NCBI RefSeq assembly: GCF_000744835.1
Contig: NZ_JQMS01000001.1
Coordinates: 186,001 to 250,000, forward strand
Source: Flavobacterium sp. 83
Lineage (GTDB): Bacteria; Bacteroidota; Bacteroidia; Flavobacteriales; Flavobacteriaceae
Length of the DNA: 64,000 bases
Direction of reading: 5' to 3'
A program made the position numbers and the translations under genes. Below, in pieces: positions 1 through 7,126 of the stretch (position 1 is its first letter; each line of letters starts with the position of its first letter). The notes under the pieces were generated by a model, which saw only the letters and a program-made list of their open reading frames with translations, was not told the origin of the DNA and made no database searches.

Positions 1-447
1 ATCAATATTTCATACGGAGATATTACGTCAGAATTAGAAAAAAACAACATTATTAATCCATCGTTAAAAGATGTCAGTAATGCTGTAATTGCTATTCGAC
101 AAAGCAAATTACCGGATCCAAAAAACTTGGGAAACAGCGGCAGTTTTTTTAAAAATCCCATTCTATTAAAATCAGATTTTGAAAAAATACACCAACAATT
201 TCCAGAAATGAAATACTATGATGTTTCTGAAACCGAAGTAAAAGTACCAGCAGGATGGCTGATTGAGCAGGCCGGTTTTAAAGGAAAACGTTTTGGTGAT
301 GCGGGAATCCATAAAAACCAAGCATTAGTTTTAGTGAATTATGGTAACGCTACCGGACAGGAAATTTTAAACATTTCTAAAGATATCCAAGAGACTATTT
401 TTAAAACGTTTGGCATTCATATTGAAGCCGAAGTAAATGTGATTTAA
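1..447 (+). CDS. murB: UDP-N-acetylenolpyruvoylglucosamine reductase, C-terminal part (5' end outside window)
   Basis: The reading frame is open from the first base, so the gene begins upstream; 148 residues are visible. MurB is the cytosolic FAD enzyme that reduces UDP-GlcNAc-enolpyruvate to UDP-MurNAc with NADPH in peptidoglycan precursor synthesis. The motif GNSGSFFKNP (codons from about 127) carries the conserved Ser that acts as proton donor in the family. It is followed by AGWLIEQAGFKGKRFGDAG and by IEAEV near the C-terminus, which holds the conserved catalytic Glu. The gene ends normally in TAA. An ATG-like start inside this segment would remove the substrate-binding core, so it is treated as a partial gene. 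No clear terminator is seen before the next gene. Family identification is firm. Confidence 0.95.
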   Translation: MNISYGDITSELEKNNIINPSLKDVSNAVIAIRQSKLPDPKNLGNSGSFFKNPILLKSDFEKIHQQFPEMKYYDVSETEVKVPAGWLIEQAGFKGKRFGDAGIHKNQALVLVNYGNATGQEILNISKDIQETIFKTFGIHIEAEVNVI

Positions 448-544
448 TAAAAAAAAAATTATTAGACTCTTTAGATTATTAGATAATAAATCGATTCATT
501 TTTATATTTAATCCTAAATAGCAAAAAACCTAAATTATCAAACC

Positions 545-1159
545 ATGTATACTCCAGAAATTTACAAAAATGAGAATCAAGAAGAAATCAAAAAATTTCT
601 TCAAGAAAACAGTTTTGGTATACTCGTGAATCAAACCAACGGGGAATTGTGCGCCACACACATTCCATTAGAACTGGATATTAACAAAGATGGTAATCAA
701 ATTTTATACGGTCATATTTCCAGAGAAAACCCTCAATGGAAAGGTTTTAGGGATAACAATCAAATTTTAGCTATTTTTTCAGGACCACATTCTTATATTT
801 CGTCTTCTTGGTATGATCATGAAAATGTACCAACATGGAACTATATTGCCGTTCATGTGTATGGGAAAATTAAAATTATAGAAGGAGAAGCCGTCATAGA
901 ATCATTAAAAAAGCTAGTTGATAAGTACGAGCAAAATTCTAAAAACCCAGTTCGTGTAGCAGATTTATCTAAGAAAACTATGATGCAAACCCGAGGTATT
1001 GTAGCATTTGAAATTGAAATAACTGAAATACAAGCTAAAAAAAAATTGTCTCAAAACAGAGATGAAAAAAATTATCAAAACATCATTTCCGAATTAGAAA
1101 AAGCAAATACAAATCAGTCAATCGCTATTGCTAATGAGATGAAGAAATGCCCAATATAA
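545..1159 (+). CDS. PaiB-family FMN-binding protein
   Basis: A 204-residue protein of the PaiB / FMN-binding split-barrel family. It starts MYTPEIYKNEN and carries the family signatures GPHSYISSSWY (about 80-90) and NVPTWNYIAVHVYG (about 94-107). Bacillus PaiB was described as a negative regulator of protease synthesis and sporulation, but most homologues are uncharacterised flavin-binding proteins. No DNA-binding domain is visible here, so a redox or flavin role is as likely as regulation. The protein is full length for the family and has no signal peptide, so it is probably cytosolic. It stands alone between murB and a glycosyltransferase on the same strand. The family is clear and the role is not. 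Confidence 0.85.
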   Translation: MYTPEIYKNENQEEIKKFLQENSFGILVNQTNGELCATHIPLELDINKDGNQILYGHISRENPQWKGFRDNNQILAIFSGPHSYISSSWYDHENVPTWNYIAVHVYGKIKIIEGEAVIESLKKLVDKYEQNSKNPVRVADLSKKTMMQTRGIVAFEIEITEIQAKKKLSQNRDEKNYQNIISELEKANTNQSIAIANEMKKCPI

Positions 1160-1208
1160 ATTCTTTCGAAATTCACACATTGTACTAAACAATTCACAAT
1201 TCTATTCT

Positions 1209-1216
1209 TACCTTTG
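1209..1216 (+). promoter_or_regulatory. Putative -7 promoter element (TACCTTTG)
   Basis: A match to the Bacteroidetes -7 consensus TAnnTTTG, 29 nt before the start codon of the glycosyltransferase. No good -33 TTTG box lies at the usual spacing, so the call is tentative. Confidence 0.4.
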
Positions 1217-1245
1217 CACTCGATTTAAAAACTCATTAAACACCG

Positions 1246-2352
1246 ATGCTTATACTAATTTTTTACTTTTTTATTTTTATAGTTGCTGTTCAAATTTCGT
1301 TTTATTTAGGTGTTTTTGGGAAATTTGCTTTTGCCAAAGCGCAAAAAATAACGCCCAAAAAAATCCCGGTTTCAGTAATTGTTTGTGCTAAAAACGAGGA
1401 AGAAAATGTAGCAAATTATATTCCGCTACTTGCTGAACAAAATTATCCTGATTTTGAAATTGTCTTGATTGACGATGCGTCAAGTGATAACACTTTGGCT
1501 ATTTTTGAAGAATTTGAAAAGCAATATCCTAATGTACGCTTGGTAAAAGTGGAAAACAACGAAGCTTTTTGGGGAAACAAAAAATATGCATTGACTTTAG
1601 GAATTAAAGCAGCAAAAAAAGAATATCTATTATTCACTGATGCCGATTGTTACCCAACTTCAAAAGATTGGATATTGGCAATGAGTTCTCAATTTACGAT
1701 GCAAAAGACAATTGTTTTGGGTTATGGTAAGTATGAAAAAATCCCTAATTCATTTCTGAATAAAATAATTCGCTTTGAAACTTTGCTTACCGCAATTCAA
1801 TATTTTTCTTGGGCAAAAATAGGACATCCGTATATGGGTGTTGGTCGAAACTTAGCCTACAAAAAAGAAACTTTTTTTAATGTTAATGGTTTTATAGAAC
1901 ACATGCAAATTCGTTCCGGTGATGATGATTTGTTTATCAATCAAGCGGCTAATGCCAAAAATACAACCATTACATATACACCAGAAAGTTTTACACTTTC
2001 GAAACCAAAAACCAGTTATAAAGACTGGTTCACCCAAAAAAGAAGGCATGTAGCAACGGCAAATTATTACAAACCTTTAGATAAATTACAATTAGGAACT
2101 TTTTATTGTACCCAATTATTATTCATTTTATTGCCTATTGTTTTATTATCTTTCGAATACCAATGGATAGTAGTTGTAGGTTTAATTGTATTACGATACA
2201 TTATTGCGTGGATTGTCGTTGGATTTTCTGCGGGAAAATTAAAAGAAAACGACATTAAAGTGTGGTTCCCTATAGTTGAGATAGCACTTATATTGACACA
2301 AATCAATATCTTTATAATGAACATATTCTCAAAACCAGTACATTGGAAATAA
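1246..2352 (+). CDS. Membrane-anchored family 2 glycosyltransferase
   Basis: A 368-residue GT2 enzyme. An N-terminal membrane helix (about 2-22) is followed by a GT-A domain. VIVCAKNEEENV (about 45-55) opens the nucleotide-sugar fold, DDASSDNT (76-83) supplies the first acidic pair, and FTDADC (130-135) is the DXD-type metal site. An acceptor-side Asp-rich stretch (SGDDDLF) and QKRRH come next, and about three hydrophobic helices (about 285-365) form the C-terminus. This topology matches processive or polyprenol-linked membrane glycosyltransferases; the sugar and acceptor cannot be read from sequence. The last 10 nt overlap the following sigma factor gene, which suggests translational coupling. 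Confidence 0.85.
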   Translation: MLILIFYFFIFIVAVQISFYLGVFGKFAFAKAQKITPKKIPVSVIVCAKNEEENVANYIPLLAEQNYPDFEIVLIDDASSDNTLAIFEEFEKQYPNVRLVKVENNEAFWGNKKYALTLGIKAAKKEYLLFTDADCYPTSKDWILAMSSQFTMQKTIVLGYGKYEKIPNSFLNKIIRFETLLTAIQYFSWAKIGHPYMGVGRNLAYKKETFFNVNGFIEHMQIRSGDDDLFINQAANAKNTTITYTPESFTLSKPKTSYKDWFTQKRRHVATANYYKPLDKLQLGTFYCTQLLFILLPIVLLSFEYQWIVVVGLIVLRYIIAWIVVGFSAGKLKENDIKVWFPIVEIALILTQINIFIMNIFSKPVHWK

Positions 2353-2894
2353 ACAGACAAATAGAAAAAGCGAAACAAGGTGACCAAGTTGCCTTCACTT
2401 TTCTATTGGATTATTATTGGAATGAAGTATATGGTTTTATGCTAAAACGCACTGAAAATGAAACAAATGCAGAAGATATTACAATCGAAACTTTCTCGAA
2501 AGCCTTTGATAAAATAGCTACTTACAACCCTGAATTTCAGTTTAACACTTGGCTTATCGCTATTGCAAAAAATGTGCACATCGATTTATTACGAAAAAAG
2601 AAATCGAGTCTTTTTGTAGAAATAACTGAAGAAGAAGACCAGCAAGCGTATAACATTGCCGACACTACTCCATCTGCGGAAGATGAATTGATTACGGAAC
2701 AAAATCTTTCGCAGTTGTTGCAATTCATCAAAGAATTAAAACCACATTACCAAGAAGTTATTCAATTGCGTTATTTCCAAGAAATGAGTTATCAGGAAAT
2801 TGCCAACAAAATTGACGAACCATTAAGTAATGTTAAAATTAAATTGCTTCGCGCCAAAAAACTTCTGGCCGAAATCATTCAAAATAAAAGATAA
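2343..2894 (+). CDS. ECF-type RNA polymerase sigma factor
   Basis: A 183-residue sigma-70 family protein with only regions 2 and 4. Region 2 (about 20-85) includes NAEDITIETFSKAFDKI and FNTWLIAIAKN, which contact core polymerase and the promoter. Region 4 (about 125-180) is a helix-turn-helix with YQEVIQLRYFQEMSYQEIA. The most likely start is TTG at 2343, overlapping the preceding stop by 10 nt; the frame is open further upstream but has no nearby ATG. No anti-sigma gene is adjacent, unlike the FecR-linked sigma factor at 22188. A TonB-like gene follows after a 177-nt gap. The sigma assignment is firm; its regulon is unknown. Confidence 0.9.
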   Translation: MEINRQIEKAKQGDQVAFTFLLDYYWNEVYGFMLKRTENETNAEDITIETFSKAFDKIATYNPEFQFNTWLIAIAKNVHIDLLRKKKSSLFVEITEEEDQQAYNIADTTPSAEDELITEQNLSQLLQFIKELKPHYQEVIQLRYFQEMSYQEIANKIDEPLSNVKIKLLRAKKLLAEIIQNKR

Positions 2895-3071
2895 CTTTTT
2901 ATTTGGGTTTAATTGATATTTGAGAAACTGATTAGTCAAATAAACGGTAAAAACAATTAAGCCAAAAAACAATCCAACCTTTACATACTAAATTTCTTGT
3001 TATTTACGTTGTTAATAAAAACAACACTTGCTTATGATTTAACTGATACTTAACCTTTAAATCCATAAATT

Positions 3072-3896
3072 ATGTCCAAATTAAGCATTTACGAGACCCG
3101 CTGGATTGACCTTGTTTTTCAATACAAAAACAAAGAATATGGGGCGTATCAGTTGCGCCAAGAAAGTACCAAAACTTCGATAATGGCACTTTTTATGGGA
3201 ATATTACTTTTAACTTCTGCTTTGAGTATTCCGGTGATTCTGAATTATTTTAATCCTGAAAACAGGATGACGATACCCGAATTTACAAAAACCTTAGTGA
3301 ATGTAACTGACATTATTATACCCAATCAGCTTCGGGAAATAGAAAAACCAATTCTTCTAGAAGTAAAGACACAAAATGCAGAAGCACCAATTCAAAGTGA
3401 CCAACTTGTGAATCCTGTAATTGTGCAGGCACAACTGGCAAATCAAAATATTGCAAAAAATACTGACAATACAACAGTTACAAACACGAGTAAGGAAGGA
3501 ACAGCAACTGTTGGTATAAATCCAACTTCTTCCACAGAAACAGGAACGGTAACTGACACTCCTATTGATACCGGAAATACAATTGTAGCCACTACAACTC
3601 TGGACAAACTTCCTGAATTCCCCGGAGGAATCAATAAGTTCTATACTTATGTAGGCAATAATTTTGAAAAACCGGATGTTGACAGCGGTAGCACCATGAA
3701 AGTTTATGTGTCGTTTGTAATAGAAAAAGACGGAAGCATGACTGACATTCAAGTAAAAAGAGATCCTGGTTATGGTTTAGGAAAAGAAGCAATCCGAGTA
3801 TTGAAATCGTTAAAAACCAAATGGTCGCCTGGAATGATTGGCTCAAAACCGGTTCGAACTGCCTATAATCTTCCCATTACAGTACAAATGAATTAG
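3072..3896 (+). CDS. TonB-family energy transducer-like protein
   Basis: A 274-residue protein with the usual Bacteroidetes TonB layout. A short cytoplasmic N-terminus contains YKNKEYGAYQLR, followed by one membrane helix (about 36-56) and a Thr/Asn-rich periplasmic linker (about 120-175). The C-terminal TonB domain (about 180-274) includes LPEFPGG, YVSFVIEKDGSM and a final IT-V beta strand. TonB proteins pass proton-motive force from ExbB/ExbD to outer-membrane receptors. No exbB or exbD is in the window, so the partner receptor is not indicated. GAYQLR near the N-terminus is shared with other flavobacterial TonB paralogues. A bidirectional terminator follows. Confidence 0.85.
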   Translation: MSKLSIYETRWIDLVFQYKNKEYGAYQLRQESTKTSIMALFMGILLLTSALSIPVILNYFNPENRMTIPEFTKTLVNVTDIIIPNQLREIEKPILLEVKTQNAEAPIQSDQLVNPVIVQAQLANQNIAKNTDNTTVTNTSKEGTATVGINPTSSTETGTVTDTPIDTGNTIVATTTLDKLPEFPGGINKFYTYVGNNFEKPDVDSGSTMKVYVSFVIEKDGSMTDIQVKRDPGYGLGKEAIRVLKSLKTKWSPGMIGSKPVRTAYNLPITVQMN

Positions 3897-3906
3897 TTTA
3901 TAAAGC

Positions 3907-3939
3907 AAAAAAGCAGAACCCAAAAGTTCTGCTTTTTTA
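3907..3939. terminator. Bidirectional intrinsic terminator
   Basis: A stem of AAGCAGAAC pairing with GTTCTGCTT, with A and T runs outside, lies between the convergent TonB-like and M48 protease genes. Confidence 0.85.
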
Positions 3940-3956
3940 TGCAATTTTGAAAAAGC

Positions 3957-4811
3957 CTATTTCTTCTTTTTAATTATAGTTTTTTTGGTCGTAGTTTTTT
4001 TGGCAGCTACAACAGCTTTTTGTTGCACATACGGTTTGTACAATCCATCCGTTTCAGCTCTTTGTTTAGCAGTTTCCGCTCTTTCTTTAGAATCAGGATG
4101 TGAGCTTATCATTTTATCTAAAAAGGAGGCTTCTGTCCCTTCGCTCATTTTTGCCAAAATAGAAAAAGCTGAAGAAACCGCATTCACATTATATCCATTT
4201 TTTTTCATAAAATTATACGAGAATTCATCTGCTTCTGATTCTTGTTTTCTACTGTGTTTACTATCAATCATCATGCTTCCCAATTTAGCTAATTGACTAT
4301 CCGTTACAGCTGCCACTTTATCTGATTGTGAAGCAACAACATCTATTAAAGCTTCTTTTTTATAAGCCGCTTTCATAGCATCTCGGGAATCGTGATTAGC
4401 CACATGCCCGATTTCATGACCGATAACTGCTAGTAATTCATTATCATCCATAATATCCATCAATCCTGAATAAACACGAACACTTCCGTCAGCTGTTGCA
4501 AATGCGTTTACTTCATTTAGCTTATAAACTTTATAGTTTAATGTATATCCTTCCCCAGTTGTATGTTTTCCAAAAACTTTATTTAGACGGATTGTGTAAG
4601 GATCTTTTAGTCCTGTGACGGTATGTTCCGCATCCATTTTATCAACAGCTGCTTTAGATAAAGTTGCTGCATCAGCATCACTAAAAGTGAATCCTACAAC
4701 CCCTTTTTGAACCGCACCTAACACTTTTTCTCCAAAATTAATTTGTGCATTGGCTTTTGAAAGACCAAAAACTACCAATAATACCCCTAATAGTATTGAT
4801 TTATTTTTCAT
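3957..4811 (-). CDS. Secreted M48-family zinc metalloprotease
   Basis: A 284-residue protease. A signal peptide (about 1-22, cut after ANA) is followed by an M48 domain with the zinc-binding helix HEIGH (132-136) and the downstream ligand Glu in ESEADEFSYN (about 191-200). M48 enzymes include the periplasmic chaperone-proteases of the BepA/LoiP type, which act in outer-membrane protein quality control. The lack of a TPR domain makes this closer to the short LoiP/YcaL-like forms. The C-terminus is an unusual Lys/Thr-rich tail of about 20 residues. It is expressed towards the TonB-like gene and diverges from lipA. Confidence 0.9.
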   Translation of the reverse strand: MKNKSILLGVLLVVFGLSKANAQINFGEKVLGAVQKGVVGFTFSDADAATLSKAAVDKMDAEHTVTGLKDPYTIRLNKVFGKHTTGEGYTLNYKVYKLNEVNAFATADGSVRVYSGLMDIMDDNELLAVIGHEIGHVANHDSRDAMKAAYKKEALIDVVASQSDKVAAVTDSQLAKLGSMMIDSKHSRKQESEADEFSYNFMKKNGYNVNAVSSAFSILAKMSEGTEASFLDKMISSHPDSKERAETAKQRAETDGLYKPYVQQKAVVAAKKTTTKKTIIKKKK

Positions 4812-4920
4812 TTATTTTTGATTTTGAATTTCAAATATAATATTTTTTGAATAACTGGTTTAATGGCATACAATAAAAGTCAATCTTTCTTTAGAATGAA
4901 TCTTATCACCGACGCTTTCT

Positions 4921-5063
4921 AGCCTAGATAGCAGTGGAAATCCTTGTGTTTTGAAATGGTATTTTTTCTTGACAAAAAAGAGCGACCAACGGAAGCTCCT
5001 TTATGGTCTTAGAAAAACCCGTTTCAAAACACAAGATTAAAACGTATAGCTGGAAATTGCTCC
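4921..5063 (+). ncRNA. Candidate structured element, copy A (upstream of lipA)
   Basis: The core of a 346-nt gap (4812-5157) with no convincing coding frame. A head segment AGCCTAGATAGCAGTGGAAA is followed by the left arm of a perfect 14-bp inverted repeat, CTTGTGTTTTGAAA (4943-4956), and the right arm (5022-5035). A tail GTATAGCTGGAAATTGCTCC (5044-5063) ends it. A middle section contains GACCAACGGAAGCTCC. Head, stem and tail recur on the minus strand at 35766-35846 with a different stem sequence, so structure appears conserved more than sequence. It could be a structured RNA or a palindromic dispersed repeat. Whether it matches a known Rfam family such as Flavo-1 cannot be tested here. The rest of the gap shows only the lipA promoter. 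Confidence 0.55.
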
Positions 5064-5131
5064 TGAAAATTATTGAAATTTGCACTCTTAAATCCTAATT
5101 CTAAAATCTTATTTCTTAAACCAACTTTCCT

Positions 5132-5139
5132 TATCTTTG
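5132..5139 (+). promoter_or_regulatory. Putative -7 promoter element (TATCTTTG) of lipA
   Basis: A perfect TAnnTTTG match 18 nt before the lipA ATG, giving a very short leader. If this is the main promoter, the structured element just upstream (4921-5063) would not be part of the lipA mRNA. Confidence 0.5.
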
Positions 5140-5157
5140 TACTTTGAATATTGATAT

Positions 5158-6027
5158 ATGGAAACTGTTTTAGAAAATACTTTACCGATAGGAAAACCGA
5201 AATGGTTGAAGGTAAAACTCCCAATTGGCCAAAAATATACAGAGCTTCGTGGCTTAGTAGATAAATATAGTTTGAACACGATTTGTACCTCGGGAAGTTG
5301 TCCTAATATGGGTGAATGCTGGGGTGAAGGAACGGCAACATTTATGATTTTAGGAAATGTATGCACTCGTTCTTGTGGTTTTTGTGGTGTAAAAACCGGA
5401 AGACCAGAAACTGTGGATTGGGATGAGCCGGAAAAAGTGGCACGTTCAATAAAAATTATGAACATTAAACACGCGGTAATTACAAGTGTTGACAGAGATG
5501 ATTTGAAAGATGGCGGATCGATTATTTGGATTGAAACCGTAAAAGCCATTCGCAGAATGAACCCAAATACGACACTAGAAACTTTGATTCCTGATTTTCA
5601 AGGAATCGAAAGAAATATTGACCGTATTGTAGAGGCCAATCCTGAAGTAGTTTCGCATAATGTGGAAACAGTTCGCCGATTAACACGAGAAGTACGAATT
5701 CAGGCAAAATACGACCGAAGTCTTGAAGTGTTACGCTACTTGAAAGAAAAAGGAATTAACAGAACTAAGTCGGGAATCATGCTTGGTCTTGGTGAACAAG
5801 AAGATGAAGTTTATCAAACAATGCGAGATTTACGTGAGGCTAATGTTGATATAGTTACCATAGGTCAATACTTACAACCGAGTAAAAAACACTTGCCCGT
5901 AAAGGAATTTATAACGCCGGAACAATTTGCTAAATACGAGAAATTTGGTTTGGAATTAGGTTTCCGTCATGTAGAAAGCGGGCCTTTAGTTCGTTCTTCC
6001 TACAAAGCACAAAAACATATCCTTTAA
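5158..6027 (+). CDS. lipA: Lipoyl synthase
   Basis: A 289-residue radical SAM enzyme that inserts two sulfurs into octanoyl groups on lipoyl domains of 2-oxoacid dehydrogenases and the glycine cleavage H protein. The auxiliary cluster motif [12 protein letters not shown] (C43, C48, C54) and the SAM cluster motif CTRSCGFC (C69, C73, C76) are both intact. The C-terminal RSSY supplies the Ser ligand of the auxiliary cluster. Length is normal. The ATG at 5158 sits just after a good -7 element. It is followed by a heptad-repeat hairpin and gap, and has no adjacent lipB, so it is probably monocistronic. Confidence 0.97.
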   Translation: METVLENTLPIGKPKWLKVKLPIGQKYTELRGLVDKYSLNTICTSGSCPNMGECWGEGTATFMILGNVCTRSCGFCGVKTGRPETVDWDEPEKVARSIKIMNIKHAVITSVDRDDLKDGGSIIWIETVKAIRRMNPNTTLETLIPDFQGIERNIDRIVEANPEVVSHNVETVRRLTREVRIQAKYDRSLEVLRYLKEKGINRTKSGIMLGLGEQEDEVYQTMRDLREANVDIVTIGQYLQPSKKHLPVKEFITPEQFAKYEKFGLELGFRHVESGPLVRSSYKAQKHIL

Positions 6028-6038
6028 AAAATTGTTTC

Positions 6039-6089
6039 AAGTTTCAGGTTTAAAGTGGCTCAACTTGAAACTTCAAACCTGAAACTTTA
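6039..6089 (+). repeat. Heptad-repeat inverted repeat between lipA and gap
   Basis: An 18-nt arm AAGTTTCAGGTTTAAAGT (6039-6056) pairs with 6070-6087 with one mismatch. The right half reads as four 7-nt units, AACTTGA, AACTTCA, AACCTGA, AACTTTA, ending 13 nt before the gap start. Similar arrays lie before other genes in this window. It may act as a terminator, a leader structure or a mobile repeat; none can be chosen from sequence. Confidence 0.6.
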
Positions 6090-6101
6090 AATAAAATTAT
6101 A

Positions 6102-7106
6102 TTGAAAACAAGAATTGCCATAAATGGTTTTGGAAGAATTGGTAGGAATTTATTCCGATTACTTTTAAACCATCCTACTATTGAAGTCGTTGCTATAAAT
6201 GATATTGCTGATACAAAAACTATGGCGCATTTAGTGAAATACGATAGTATCCACGGTGTTTTGCCGTTTACAGTAAGTCCTGATGAAAAAGGTTTTTCTG
6301 TAGATGAAAACCATTTCTTGTTTTTTCACGAAAAAAATATTTCAAATCTAGATTGGAAAAGTTTAGACATCGATTATGTCATTGAGTCTACTGGAAAGCA
6401 CCATACTTTTGAAGAAATAAATACCCACATTTTGGCTGGAGCCAAAAAAGTAATTCTTTCTGCACCCTCAGAAGTAGATACCATAAAAACGGTTGTTCTG
6501 GGTGTGAATGAAAATATTCTCAACGGTACTGAAACCATTATATCTAACGCCAGTTGTACAACGAATAATGCAGCACCGATGATGAAGGTTATTGATGAAC
6601 TTTGTGGTATTGAGCAAGCCTATATTACCACAATCCACTCTTATACTACAGATCAAAGTTTACACGACCAACCACACAAGGATTTACGCAGAGCACGAGG
6701 TGCAAGTCAGTCGATTGTTCCTACAACTACTGGAGCAGCTAAGGCATTAACAAAAATTTTCACTAAATTGCAAGGAAAAATTGGTGGATGCGGTATTAGA
6801 GTCCCGGTTCCTGATGGTTCCTTGACGGACATTACGTTCAATGTAAAACGAGCTGTGTCTATAGAAGAAATAAATACTGCGTTCAAAAATGCATCGCAAA
6901 CTAACTTAAAAGGAATTCTTGATTACACTGAAGATCCTATTGTTTCAGTAGATATTATTGGGAACAGAAACTCTTGTCTTTTTGATGCACAACTGACATC
7001 AGTGATTGACAAAATGGTTAAAGTAGTAGGTTGGTATGATAATGAAATAGGATATTCCTCAAGAATTATAGATCTAATTCTTTTGATAGACAGTAAAAAA
7101 AAGTAA
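6102..7106 (+). CDS. gap: Type I glyceraldehyde-3-phosphate dehydrogenase
   Basis: A 334-residue NAD-type GAPDH converting glyceraldehyde-3-phosphate to 1,3-bisphosphoglycerate in glycolysis or the reverse in gluconeogenesis. The Rossmann motif INGFGRIGR (7-15), catalytic Cys in SNASCTTN (C152) and His in TTIHSYT (H179) are present. D34 in AINDIAD fits NAD rather than NADP preference. The start is TTG at 6102, directly in front of KTRIAINGFG; no ATG is available upstream in frame. A heptad-repeat hairpin precedes it and a hybrid kinase follows 20 nt downstream, so the two may be cotranscribed. Confidence 0.95.
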   Translation: MKTRIAINGFGRIGRNLFRLLLNHPTIEVVAINDIADTKTMAHLVKYDSIHGVLPFTVSPDEKGFSVDENHFLFFHEKNISNLDWKSLDIDYVIESTGKHHTFEEINTHILAGAKKVILSAPSEVDTIKTVVLGVNENILNGTETIISNASCTTNNAAPMMKVIDELCGIEQAYITTIHSYTTDQSLHDQPHKDLRRARGASQSIVPTTTGAAKALTKIFTKLQGKIGGCGIRVPVPDGSLTDITFNVKRAVSIEEINTAFKNASQTNLKGILDYTEDPIVSVDIIGNRNSCLFDAQLTSVIDKMVKVVGWYDNEIGYSSRIIDLILLIDSKKK

Positions 7107-7126
7107 TAATAAAAATTTAGTTATAA

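Noticed and set aside
5109..5549. 146-codon frame opposite lipA
   Set aside because: It is the antisense shadow of lipA, without promoter or family resemblance. Other long antisense frames, such as those opposite recQ, ffh and the hybrid kinases, were rejected likewise.
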